From the NCBI RefSeq assembly GCF_905397285.1, contig NZ_CAJPUX010000002.1, positions 744,001 through 808,000 of the forward strand: a stretch of DNA of 64,000 nucleotides, given 5' to 3'. The position numbers and the translations under genes were made by a program. The notes beneath the pieces are model-generated. The model was not told the origin of the DNA and did not search any database. It saw only the letters and a list, made by a program, of their open reading frames with translations. The DNA comes from Cupriavidus plantarum. Its GTDB lineage: Bacteria > Pseudomonadota > Gammaproteobacteria > Burkholderiales > Burkholderiaceae. Shown here piece after piece: positions 1 to 7,930 of this stretch (its first letter is position 1; every line of letters begins with the position of its first letter).

Positions 1-157
1 AGGAACGTCGCGAGGAACGCGAGTAACGGTTGCGCGGGGCGGGTCCACGAGGCCCACTCCGCGTATCTGCGCGGATCCGTTGTCGCGCCAAACCGCCGTC
101 AATCGAGAGCGGCCGTGCGAACTCGCGCGCGCCGCTCTTTCTCATTTGGAGCGGATC

Positions 158-2137
158 GTGCCCTCTGGCCCACGTGTTGAAGATCTCCTGCGTTACGAGC
201 GCATCCGCGAACTCGATGCGCATCCCACGGAACGGCGCATCGCCTACACGGTAGAAAATGCCGACGAGGCGAACGACAGTTACCAATCCGCGATCTGGAT
301 CGTCGATGCCGACGGCGGATCGCCACGGCGCATGACGGCCGGACTATCTCGCGACAATTCGCCGAAATGGTCGCCGGACGGCAAGACCATCGCGTTTCTG
401 TCGAACAGGGCCGGCGGCATCCAGGTCTACCTGTTGCCTGCCGAAGGCGGTGAAGCAACACAGGTGGGCAATTTCCAGCAGGGTGTGGTCGATATCACAT
501 GGTCCCCGGATGGCGGGTCGCTCGCTGTCATCGCAGTGCTACCGAACGCGCCCGTGTCCCTGAGCGGGGACAACGCACCCGCGACGACGGGTCAGATCGA
601 GATCGTATCGAGGCTGCCTTACAAGCTCGATGGCATGGGATATACGCTGGGCGAGGTGACGCACCTGTTCGTCATGGACGCCGCCACAGGCAACGCGCGT
701 CAGCTCACGTCCGGGCCGTTCGAGGTCCGCGCGGCGGAGTGGTCGCCGGATGGGCGGCAGATCTACATTGGCCGCACACGCGAAGGGCGCCTCGCGCATC
801 GCACCGACATCTGGTCGATCGACGTGTCTACGAAGGAGGCGCGGCAGATCACGCAAGACATCGGCATGGCCCAGACCCCTAAGTGCGCGCCACAGTGCGC
901 GCAGGAAGGACAATATGTCGTGTTCACGGGCAGCAGGCACGAAGGCGACGCGCAGGTGCGCCTGTGGCTGTACGACGTCGCGTCGGAAGAGGTTCGCTGC
1001 GTGGGCGGCGACGCGCTCGAGGTCGTCGATGGTCAGAGCATCAGCTGGGACCGCGATGGACGCGGGGTGCTGTTGCTGGCGGCGCGCAGAGGCATACAGG
1101 AGGTGGCGCATATCGCGCTGGAGGATGGGGCGTACGACACGGTGGCGGCCGCGGATGGGCATATATCTGGCTTCAAGCGGCTTCACGATGACGCGGTGGC
1201 CGCTTTTGCGGAATCCGTATCAAAGCTCAACCAGCTCTACCTCTACGAACGTGAATCCGCGCCGCGCGCGCTGACGGCACTCAATGCATGGTGGCGGGAT
1301 CGGCGCGCGCCGAGAGTCGCTTACCGCCAGTTCTCGGTCCCCGACGGCGATGGCGGCATGGAGGCCGTGGATGGATGGGTCATTCGCCCGCCGGGCGACG
1401 ATCGTCCCGGTCCGCTGCTCATCGACGTACACGGCGGGCCAGCGAGCTACGTGTTGCTTTCGTACGCCTCGCATCCCTATTGGCAGTCGCTCGCGGACGC
1501 GGGATGGACCATCCTCGCCCTCAACGCAGTGGGGTCGAGCAGTTACGGGCGAGAGTTTTCGAACCGGCTGCGCGAGCGTTGGGGCGAACTCGATCTGCCG
1601 CAGCATCTTGCCGCCGCATCGACGCTCGAGGAAGAGGGTGTGTGCGACGGGCGCCGGGCCATCGCCGGGAAATCCTATGGCGGCTATGCCTCGGCGTGGG
1701 CGGTTACGCACGCGCGGTGCTTCCGCGCGGCGGTGGTCATGGCGCCGGTGGCGGATATCGAGGCGCACTATGGCAGCTCGGACAGCGGCTACTATGCCGA
1801 CGAATACGAGATGGTCGGCAGGCCGTTAGAGGGCGCGGACGACGAGAATCGCGAGCCTTATAGCAGAGCTTCGCCCAGGCGCTACACCAGTCACGTGGTA
1901 ACGCCGACGCTGATGCTGCACGGGAAGGACGATCAGCGCTGTCCGGTGACGCAGTCGGAGGACTTCTTTGTGCGCGTCATGACGACGTCGGAAGCGCCCG
2001 CGGAGCTGGTGCTATACCCCGGCGAATCGCATCACTTCCTCGAGACGGGCAAGCCGTCGGTGCGCGTGGATGTCGGCAAGCGGATCGTGCAGTGGCTCAC
2101 GCATTGGATCGAGCGGGAATTGCCCACCCGTTCGTGA
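158..2137 (+). CDS. S9-family serine peptidase (prolyl oligopeptidase / acylaminoacyl-peptidase type)
   Basis: About 659 residues. The N-terminal two thirds form a WD40-like beta-propeller with repeated SPDG motifs (WSPDGKTIAF, WSPDGGSLAV, WSPDGRQIYI). The C-terminal third is an alpha/beta-hydrolase. The catalytic triad is visible: Ser506 in GKSYGGYAS, Asp591/592 in HGKDDQRC and His625/626 in GESHHFLE. Family members cleave short peptides or acyl-amino acids; the propeller restricts access to the active site. I chose the GTG at 158 because GGAG lies six bases upstream; an in-frame ATG at 80 would add 26 residues without family character and has no clear ribosome site. No signal peptide is seen, so it is probably cytoplasmic. 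It stands alone here and its substrate is unknown. Confidence 0.88.
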   Translation: MPSGPRVEDLLRYERIRELDAHPTERRIAYTVENADEANDSYQSAIWIVDADGGSPRRMTAGLSRDNSPKWSPDGKTIAFLSNRAGGIQVYLLPAEGGEATQVGNFQQGVVDITWSPDGGSLAVIAVLPNAPVSLSGDNAPATTGQIEIVSRLPYKLDGMGYTLGEVTHLFVMDAATGNARQLTSGPFEVRAAEWSPDGRQIYIGRTREGRLAHRTDIWSIDVSTKEARQITQDIGMAQTPKCAPQCAQEGQYVVFTGSRHEGDAQVRLWLYDVASEEVRCVGGDALEVVDGQSISWDRDGRGVLLLAARRGIQEVAHIALEDGAYDTVAAADGHISGFKRLHDDAVAAFAESVSKLNQLYLYERESAPRALTALNAWWRDRRAPRVAYRQFSVPDGDGGMEAVDGWVIRPPGDDRPGPLLIDVHGGPASYVLLSYASHPYWQSLADAGWTILALNAVGSSSYGREFSNRLRERWGELDLPQHLAAASTLEEEGVCDGRRAIAGKSYGGYASAWAVTHARCFRAAVVMAPVADIEAHYGSSDSGYYADEYEMVGRPLEGADDENREPYSRASPRRYTSHVVTPTLMLHGKDDQRCPVTQSEDFFVRVMTTSEAPAELVLYPGESHHFLETGKPSVRVDVGKRIVQWLTHWIERELPTRS

Positions 2138-2165
2138 TGTGACGGGACATGCCGGGTCACTGCGA

Positions 2166-2351
2166 TCAGCGGCAATGGTCGTGGCGTTGCTGGCTCTGGC
2201 TGCTTTCCTGCTGCAGCCGTGCCCGATCCGCTTCCCGCGCGGCGCTGTCTCGCTGCACGGGCACCGCGGGCTTCTGCACGGCCTTGTCCTGCATCGCGTC
2301 CTCCGGGGTTGCTTCGGGGTCGCTGGGCTTGCTGTTCGTGGCGTCGTTCAT
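2166..2351 (-). CDS. Possible small hydrophilic protein of unknown function
   Basis: A 61-residue reading frame that fills the gap between the convergent peptidase and hydrolase genes. It starts at an ATG preceded by GGAG at a sensible distance. The product is rich in Ala, Gln, Glu, Asp and Arg, with low-complexity Ser/Gln at the end and no membrane segment. I do not recognise a family. Short hydrophilic frames of this sort are sometimes real in Burkholderiales, but a chance open frame in high-GC DNA cannot be excluded. Confidence 0.35.
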   Translation of the reverse strand: MNDATNSKPSDPEATPEDAMQDKAVQKPAVPVQRDSAAREADRARLQQESSQSQQRHDHCR

Positions 2352-2414
2352 GATGGGCTCCGTTGCGGTTGCGATAGGGCGTCTTTCCCCTGCCGCAACG
2401 AGCGTGCCTGACCG

Positions 2415-3419
2415 CTAGACGACCGTCAGCCGTTTCGGCGCACTTGCCACGGAGAGGGCTTCCACGGCATCCGCGATCTCGCCGGGCGCCGCGTAATGGA
2501 CCATATGGCCGCCTGATGCCACCCTCAACTGGCTGCGCGGCAACTCGTCGTAGAGCCGCACCGTATGCGCGGCGGGATCGACGATGCGGTCGTCCTTACC
2601 GGTAAAGAGGGTAAGCGGCACGCGCAGCCGCGCGTACTCGCGCCGCATCTGGGTGACGGCGGGAATCATGAACGCCGTGTCTTCCGCCGCCGCGCGCAGC
2701 TGCCTGGGCCGCACGAGCAGTTCGCGGGGCACTGTGCGCAGGAAATCCGCTGGCACGGGCGCGGGGGCGAACATCCTGCGCAACGCGCGCTTGAGCCCGG
2801 AGCGCGCGAGAATCGGCAGCGCCGTGTGTTGCAGCACGTCGCCTACCCCCGGCACGGCCGCGGGCAGATTCATCGGCACATCGAGGCGCGCGGTGGGGTA
2901 GTAGTAGCCGGATAGCAGCACAAGGCCGCCAACGTCCTCCGGGACCTGCAATCCCATGGCCATCGCCACGAGCGCTCCCCACGAGTGCCCCACGACCACG
3001 GGCCGTGTCGCGCCCAGCTGCGTCAATGCCTTGCCGAGCCAGAGCGCCTGCAGGCCCGGCGTCCACATATGGTTGCGCGGGCGGCTGCTATGGCCGAATC
3101 CGGGCCGGTCGAACGCGATCACACGGTGACGCTGCGCGAGCCGGTCGAACAGGCCGCATGCGATGAAGTCTTCCAGCTGCACGCCGTTCCCATGCAACAG
3201 CACGACTGGAGATCCGGCACCGCGTTCCAGAAAATGCAGCCGCACCCCATCGACATCGATGAGGCGGCCGATCGGCGGATGCTCCCTTTCCGCTACGCGG
3301 GCGCGATGATTGACCCACAGCGCGGTGGCGGCGCCAGCCACAGCCACGGCGGTGGCGGCGAGCGTCGTGGCATTGCCGGAAGGGGATGGCGTGTGCGGGG
3401 AACGGAGCTTGGCAGTCAT
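2415..3419 (-). CDS. Alpha/beta-fold hydrolase, membrane-anchored or exported
   Basis: About 334 residues from the ATG at 3419, which follows GAGGA; an upstream in-frame ATG at 3452 is less likely. A hydrophobic Ala/Val-rich segment near residues 20-35 could be an uncleaved anchor or signal. The hydrolase core follows: oxyanion motif LLHGNG, nucleophile in GHSWGA, acid in FTGKDDRIV and His in SGGHMVH. The family includes esterases, epoxide hydrolases and haloperoxidase-like enzymes, and the substrate cannot be read from the sequence. It is divergent from iclR1, and the palindrome at 3506-3522 lies between them, so the same regulator may affect it. Confidence 0.82.
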   Translation of the reverse strand: MTAKLRSPHTPSPSGNATTLAATAVAVAGAATALWVNHRARVAEREHPPIGRLIDVDGVRLHFLERGAGSPVVLLHGNGVQLEDFIACGLFDRLAQRHRVIAFDRPGFGHSSRPRNHMWTPGLQALWLGKALTQLGATRPVVVGHSWGALVAMAMGLQVPEDVGGLVLLSGYYYPTARLDVPMNLPAAVPGVGDVLQHTALPILARSGLKRALRRMFAPAPVPADFLRTVPRELLVRPRQLRAAAEDTAFMIPAVTQMRREYARLRVPLTLFTGKDDRIVDPAAHTVRLYDELPRSQLRVASGGHMVHYAAPGEIADAVEALSVASAPKRLTVV

Positions 3420-3505
3420 GAGCAGTCCTCGTGTCGGCCATGGAAATGCCACGGCACGGTTGGCTGGATCCGCTATGCATGCAAGCGGGATGCCCGGGGC
3501 GGTGT

Positions 3506-3522
3506 GTTACGCTGTGCGTAAC
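3506..3522. promoter_or_regulatory. Putative IclR operator, perfect 7-3-7 palindrome (autoregulatory site)
   Basis: GTTACGC, spacer TGT, then GCGTAAC: both seven-base arms match perfectly. It lies 24 bases before the proposed iclR1 start and about 87 bases before the divergent hydrolase. The same palindrome recurs in the arrays at 4455-4608 and 8981-9101. IclR-family proteins usually bind short palindromes of this size and often repress their own gene. Confidence 0.7.
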
Positions 3523-3546
3523 GCTGTCGTCCCTTTTGGCTCATCC

Positions 3547-4434
3547 ATGCCAGTTCAGAAGAAGCAGGTTTCTCCCTCGCCCAAATCGATGCGGCCTGGT
3601 GTCGGCGTGACCGGCGCGGCCGACGTGGCCGGCATGCAAGGCGCTAGGGAGCGGAAGCAGGACAGCAACGCGGCGCTCGCCGTACTGCTTGCACCCGCTG
3701 GGCGCCTGCCGTCCGAGGAACGCTCTCACGTCCACGCCGTCACGCGCGCGCTATCGGTGCTCACCGCGTTCACGGGTGCGGAGATCTATCTCAGTCTTGC
3801 AGAGCTTGCGCGGCGCACGGGCATGCACAAGCCCACCGTCCTGCGGCTCGCGCGGACGCTGGTGGCATCCCGGTTTCTGGTGAGGCGAGACGATGGCGCG
3901 TGGCGCCTCGGGCCCGCCGCGGGGCTGATCGGCTCGAACTACCAGGCGCAGTTCGATCTCAACTTTGCGATCGAGCCGATTTTGCGGCGCCTGTCCCAGA
4001 CGACCCGCGAGAGCGCTTCGTTCTACGTGTACGAGGGCGACCTCCGTAGTTGCCTGATGCGATGCGATGGGCCCGCGGCCGTCCTCGATCATGTGCGTTC
4101 CGGCGAAGTGCTGACGTTGCATCGCGGCGCGCCGGGGCGCGTCATCCTCGCGGCGCTCGGCGAGCCGGGCGCGCTTTACGAAAAGATCCGCCGCAACGGT
4201 TATCACTTCACGCGAGGAGAGCGAGCGTCCGGCGTTTCGAGCGTGGCGGCGGCGGTCCGGGGGGAACACGGCGCCGTGCTGGGGGCCATCAGTACCTCGG
4301 GGCCGATCGAGCGGCTGACGGAAGAACGGCTCAAGGCGCTGGCGCCCGCGACGATCGCCGCCGCCCGGGAACTCGGGGTCAGCCTGGGGGCCATGCCGGC
4401 CACGGCCCTGCGGGCGACCTGGCATCCAAACTGA
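3547..4434 (+). CDS. IclR-family transcriptional regulator (copy 1)
   Basis: About 295 residues. An N-terminal winged helix-turn-helix (LAELARRTGMHKPTVLRLAR) precedes the IclR effector domain (SASFYVYEGD, LRSCLMRC, GAPGRVILAALG, TRGERASGVSSVAAAVR). The open frame extends 79 codons upstream but there it overlaps the divergent hydrolase; the ATG at 3547 is the first start after the operator, although no strong ribosome site is visible and a later start is possible. It is clearly paralogous to the regulator at 10376-11149. Its setting between identical palindromes upstream and downstream suggests it represses itself, the oxidase operon and the tctC/lactonase pair. The effector is unknown, probably a carboxylate. 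Confidence 0.9.
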   Translation: MPVQKKQVSPSPKSMRPGVGVTGAADVAGMQGARERKQDSNAALAVLLAPAGRLPSEERSHVHAVTRALSVLTAFTGAEIYLSLAELARRTGMHKPTVLRLARTLVASRFLVRRDDGAWRLGPAAGLIGSNYQAQFDLNFAIEPILRRLSQTTRESASFYVYEGDLRSCLMRCDGPAAVLDHVRSGEVLTLHRGAPGRVILAALGEPGALYEKIRRNGYHFTRGERASGVSSVAAAVRGEHGAVLGAISTSGPIERLTEERLKALAPATIAAARELGVSLGAMPATALRATWHPN

Positions 4435-4454
4435 GCCGTCCCGACCGGGCACGT

Positions 4455-4608
4455 GTTACGCACGGCGGAGCGGGGGTGTTAAGCACAGCGAAGGTGTTAC
4501 GCACAGCGTAAGGGAAGGTGTTACGCACAGCGTAAGGGAAGGTGTTACGCACAGCGTAAGGGAAGGTGTTACGCACAGCGTAAGGGAAGGTGTTACGCAC
4601 AGCGTAAC
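4455..4608. repeat. Tandem array of seven putative IclR operators, mostly at 24-bp period
   Basis: GTTACGC left arms begin at 4455, 4478 (GTTAAGC), 4496, 4520, 4544, 4568 and 4592. The last five are spaced exactly 24 bp and read GTTACGC-ACA-GCGTAA(G/C). The unit at 4592 is a perfect 7-3-7 palindrome, the four before it differ at one outer base, and the first two have degenerate right arms. The array sits between iclR1 and the hydroxyacid oxidase and ends 77 bases before the proposed oxidase start. It contains no coding sequence and no unique spacers. Confidence 0.85.
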
Positions 4609-4685
4609 GCCTTGCGCAGAATCCGCGCGATTCGTAAAGTCGCCGCAACGCCAGAGGCTACGGCAATCTTTGCCGGCCAGAAGCC

Positions 4686-5921
4686 ATGCGAGACACGATG
4701 ACCACAATGCCCCAGGCACCGGCCCGCCAGCAAGTCGGGCCTGCCCCCAATGCCCGCAAGCACCTCCCGCGCCGACTGCGCCACGTGTTATCCCTCGATG
4801 ATTTCGAAGCCGCGGCGCAGCGCCATCTGCCGCGCCCCATCTTCGGTTACATCCGGGGCGGCGTCGAAGACAATGTCTCCGTCTCCGAGAATCGCGCGGC
4901 GTTCTCCCGATGGATGCTCCGCACGAACGTCCTCGTCAACGTCTCCATGAGGACGCAGGCGACGACGCTGATGGGACAGTCCTATCAGGCGCCGTTCGGT
5001 ATCGCGCCGATGGGGATCTGCGCGCTGTCGGCCTTTGACGGCGACGTGGTCATGGCGCGCGCGGCGGAAGCAGCGGGCATTCCGTACGTGCTCAGCGGGG
5101 CATCGCTGACGCGCATGGAAGACGTGGCGGCGGCCGCGCCCACGTGCGGCTGGTTTCAGGCGTACATTCCGGGCGAGCCCGCGCATATCGAGGCGCTGGT
5201 CGCGCGCGTGACGGCGGCAGGCTTCAAGACGCTGGTGCTGACGGTGGACACCGCCACGCTGGCCAATCGCGAGAACAACGTGCGCGTCGGCTTCTCGACG
5301 CCGCTGCGGCCGAGCCTCCGCCTCGCATGGGACGGCATCGTGCGGCCGCACTGGCTGCTGGGCACGCTCGCGCGCACGCTGCTGACCAAGGGAATGCCGC
5401 ATTTCGAGAACGCGGGCGCCACGCGCGGCGTGCCGATCATCTCGGGCAGCGTGGTCCGCCAGTTCGGATTGCGCGACCATTTGTCGTGGGATCACCTCGC
5501 GCTCATGCGCCGGCTCTGGAAGGGACGCCTCGTCGTGAAGGGCATCACGGCCGCGGACGACGTCAGGCGCGCGGAACAGCACGGCGCCGACGGCGTCATC
5601 CTGTCGAATCACGGCGGACGCCAGCTGGATGGCACCATCGCGCCGCTTGCCGCGCTACCCGATGCGGTCGCGGCCAAGGGTGCCATGGCATTGATGCTCG
5701 ACAGCGGCGTGCGCCGTGGCACCGACGTCATCAAGGCGCTCAGCCTGGGCGCCGATCATGTCTTTGTCGGACGGCCGATGGTCTACGCCGCGGCGATCCA
5801 GGGCGAGGCTGGCGTTGCGCATGCCATCCAGTTGCTCAAGGACGAGGTGCACCGCGACATGGCGCTGCTCGGCGTCAATCGTCTGGACGAGCTGGGGCCG
5901 GACCGGCTCGTGCTCAGGTAG
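4686..5921 (+). CDS. FMN-dependent alpha-hydroxy-acid oxidase/dehydrogenase (L-lactate dehydrogenase-like)
   Basis: 411 residues, a full-length FMN hydroxyacid oxidase TIM barrel. Visible motifs are the substrate/FMN strand APFGIAPMGICAL, the lysine of LVVKGI, the catalytic base His in SNHGGRQLDG, and the phosphate-binding DSGVRRGTD and VFVGRPM. The family oxidises L-lactate, mandelate or glycolate to the 2-oxo acid. The IclR and amidohydrolase context suggests a 2-hydroxy acid other than lactate may be the substrate, but that is inference. Starts at 4698 or 4707 are also possible, because no strong ribosome site marks the ATG at 4686. Directly downstream of the operator array and 33 bases ahead of the LigI-like gene, it probably begins an operon. 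Confidence 0.9.
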   Translation: MRDTMTTMPQAPARQQVGPAPNARKHLPRRLRHVLSLDDFEAAAQRHLPRPIFGYIRGGVEDNVSVSENRAAFSRWMLRTNVLVNVSMRTQATTLMGQSYQAPFGIAPMGICALSAFDGDVVMARAAEAAGIPYVLSGASLTRMEDVAAAAPTCGWFQAYIPGEPAHIEALVARVTAAGFKTLVLTVDTATLANRENNVRVGFSTPLRPSLRLAWDGIVRPHWLLGTLARTLLTKGMPHFENAGATRGVPIISGSVVRQFGLRDHLSWDHLALMRRLWKGRLVVKGITAADDVRRAEQHGADGVILSNHGGRQLDGTIAPLAALPDAVAAKGAMALMLDSGVRRGTDVIKALSLGADHVFVGRPMVYAAAIQGEAGVAHAIQLLKDEVHRDMALLGVNRLDELGPDRLVLR

Positions 5922-5954
5922 TCCGACGGCATTCATCGCCACCACACAACTGCC

Positions 5955-6838
5955 ATGGAACACACACAAGCGACCGCCCCGCATTCATTGGGCACGAACC
6001 GGCCATCGAGGTCACTTCCGCCCGATGCATGCGATGCGCACATGCATATTTTCGACCCGCGTTTCGCGCCGTCCCCGCACTGGACCCGCACGCCGCCCGT
6101 CGCGCCCGTCTCGGCATATCGGCAATTGCAGGCGCGTATCGGCACGTCGCGCACCGTTGTCGTCACGCCATCGACCTATGGCACGGACAATGCCTGCACG
6201 ATCGATGCGCTGCGACAGTTGGGCGAGCAGGCGCGTGGCGTCGCGGTGGTCAATGCCGACGAGCTGGGGACAGGCTGGACGAGGAACTCGACGCGCTCGC
6301 GCGTGAGCGCGTATGCGGGTTACGGGTCAACTTCGTAACGCCGCAGAGCTGGGGGCGCACGACGCCCGAGATGCTGAACACGCTGGCCGCCAGGGTGCAA
6401 CGCCTGGGATGGCATATCCAGGTCTTTGCCCATGCGGCGCAGATCGTCGAACTGGCGCCGCATCTGGCGCGCCTGCCGGTGCCGCTCGTGATCGATCATC
6501 TCGGCAAGATCGACCCCTCCGTGGGCACGGCCTCCGATGCGTACGACGTGATCCGGCGGCTGCTCGATGGCGGCAACACCTGGATGAAGCTGTCGGGCGC
6601 GTATATGTGCTCGGCTTCGGGTGCGCCGGGGTATCGGGACACGGTGCCGGTGGGCCGCGCGCTGGCCGCGGCCGCGCCGGAGCGCATGGTGTGGGGCAGC
6701 GACTGGCCGCATACCGCCGGCGCCGGCGATGGCGTCAACGACGCCGACCTCGTGGACCTGCTACGCGAGTGGTGCGGCTCGGATGCGGTCATGGACCGCG
6801 TCCTCACGCAGAATGCCGCGGCGTTGTACGGGTTTTGA
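5955..6838 (+). pseudogene. LigI-like amidohydrolase (2-pyrone-4,6-dicarboxylate hydrolase family), frameshifted
   Basis: Two frames together give one roughly 294-residue amidohydrolase. The first (5955-6338) has the N-terminal metal motif DAHMHIFDPRF and runs to VVNADELGTG. The second resumes at LDEELDALARERVCGLRVNF and carries DHLGKID, the WMKLSGAYM strand and the terminal metal ligand motif WGSDWPH, ending at 6838. The phase change is equivalent to a single missing base between about 6261 and 6275. Intact relatives hydrolyse lactones such as 2-pyrone-4,6-dicarboxylate in protocatechuate or gallate meta-cleavage. Both halves keep conserved catalytic motifs, so the lesion is recent or a sequencing error. 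It follows the hydroxyacid oxidase closely and is probably cotranscribed. Confidence 0.82.
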
Positions 6839-6859
6839 CGCCGCGGCTCGCAAGTTCCC

Positions 6860-7846
6860 CTACTCGGCGGTGAGCACCCCGGACTTGATCAGCCCCGCGT
6901 AGGTCGACTCCTGTCGCGCCAGCAGCTTCTCGAACTCGGCGGGTGTCATGTGCGTCGGGACGCCGCCGATCTCTTCGACGCGCTTGCGCGTCGCGGCATC
7001 GGTCAGCACGGCGTCGTTGGTCTGCACGAGCTTGTCGACGATGGCCTGCGGCAGCCCGCGAGGCGCCATGACGGCGGTGAACGGGGCGATATCCACTTCG
7101 GGCTGTTTCACCTCGGCCATGGTCGGCACATCGGCGAGCAGCGGGACGCGTTGCGGGAAGACGACCGCCAGCGCGCGTAGCTTTCCGCCCTTGATCAGCT
7201 GCAGTGCCGACGGCAGGTCGGTGGCGACGGCGTCGAGCTGCTGGCCGAGAAGATCCTGCACCGCGGGTCCCGCACCCTTGTATCCGGCGACGACGAATTT
7301 TGTGCCCAGCGCCTTCTGCAGCTGCAGGATATTCACGTGGCCCGCCGTGCCGTTGCCCGGATGACCGATGCGCACGCCACCGTTCTGTGCCTTGGCGTTC
7401 TTCACGAAATCCTGATAGGTCTTGACCGGCGATGACGCGTTGACCACGAGCACGCCCGGCACGAGGGAGAGCAGGGCGATCGGCCGCATGTCCTTGAGGC
7501 TATAGTTCGCCGCCTTGCCGGCAAGCTGCCAGCTCGCGACGATCGGACCGGTCGTGCCCACGAGCAGCGTGTACCCATCCGGATCCGACCGCACCATGGC
7601 AGAGGCACCGATCATGCCGCCCGCGCCGCCGCGATTGTCGACCACGAATGGCTGCCCCAGACGCTGGCCATAGGCTTCCGCGAAAATGCGCGCGGTGCTG
7701 TCCGCATTGCCGCCCGGCACGAAGGGCACGATGACCTTGACCGGTCGGGTCGGATACGCGCCCGTCTGCGACCATGCGATCGTGGGGGCGATGGCTGTCG
7801 CGAGGACCGCTGCGATGGCGGTGCGGCGGGTGATGGCGGTACGCAT
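6860..7846 (-). CDS. TctC/Bug-family periplasmic solute-binding protein (copy 1)
   Basis: 328 residues. A signal sequence (MRTAITRRTAIAAVLATAI...) with a cleavage site near AWSQ precedes the Bug fold: YPTRPVKVIVPFVPGGNAD, VVDNRGGAGGMIGA, DGYTLL and the late ADVPTMAE. Such receptors bind carboxylates in the periplasm and normally feed a TctAB transporter, but no tctA or tctB lies in this window. AAGGAG precedes the ATG. It follows tctC copy 2 on the same strand after 82 bases and so is probably read from the operator-rich promoter near 9.0 kb. The two Arg residues could hint at Tat export, but Sec export is usual for the family. Confidence 0.9.
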   Translation of the reverse strand: MRTAITRRTAIAAVLATAIAPTIAWSQTGAYPTRPVKVIVPFVPGGNADSTARIFAEAYGQRLGQPFVVDNRGGAGGMIGASAMVRSDPDGYTLLVGTTGPIVASWQLAGKAANYSLKDMRPIALLSLVPGVLVVNASSPVKTYQDFVKNAKAQNGGVRIGHPGNGTAGHVNILQLQKALGTKFVVAGYKGAGPAVQDLLGQQLDAVATDLPSALQLIKGGKLRALAVVFPQRVPLLADVPTMAEVKQPEVDIAPFTAVMAPRGLPQAIVDKLVQTNDAVLTDAATRKRVEEIGGVPTHMTPAEFEKLLARQESTYAGLIKSGVLTAE

Positions 7847-7888
7847 TGTGTCAGTCTCCTTTGATGATGGTAGTGTGGGTGCGAGCTC

Positions 7889-7930
7889 AGTCCGCCGGGT
7901 TTAGTCCGCGGGGTTTAGTCGGCGGGGTTT
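7889..7930. repeat. Three 14-bp tandem repeats spanning the tctC copy 2 stop codon
   Basis: Units at 7889-7902, 7903-7916 and 7917-7930 have the form AGTC(C/G)GC(C/G)GGGTTT, and a fourth partial unit continues into the gene. The stop codon of the neighbouring TctC gene lies in the last unit, so the 3' end of that gene appears to have been duplicated outwards. No function is evident. Confidence 0.75.

Noticed and set aside
4455..4608. The 24-bp repeat array as a CRISPR
   Set aside because: The repeats are contiguous with almost no spacer, each is palindromic, and the motif recurs in other promoters; no cas genes are present.
5144..6838. A 564-codon frame overlapping the hydroxyacid oxidase
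   Set aside because: Only its end (from about 6275) carries amidohydrolase motifs; the rest is a shadow of the oxidase. The true gene is the frameshifted one at 5955-6838.
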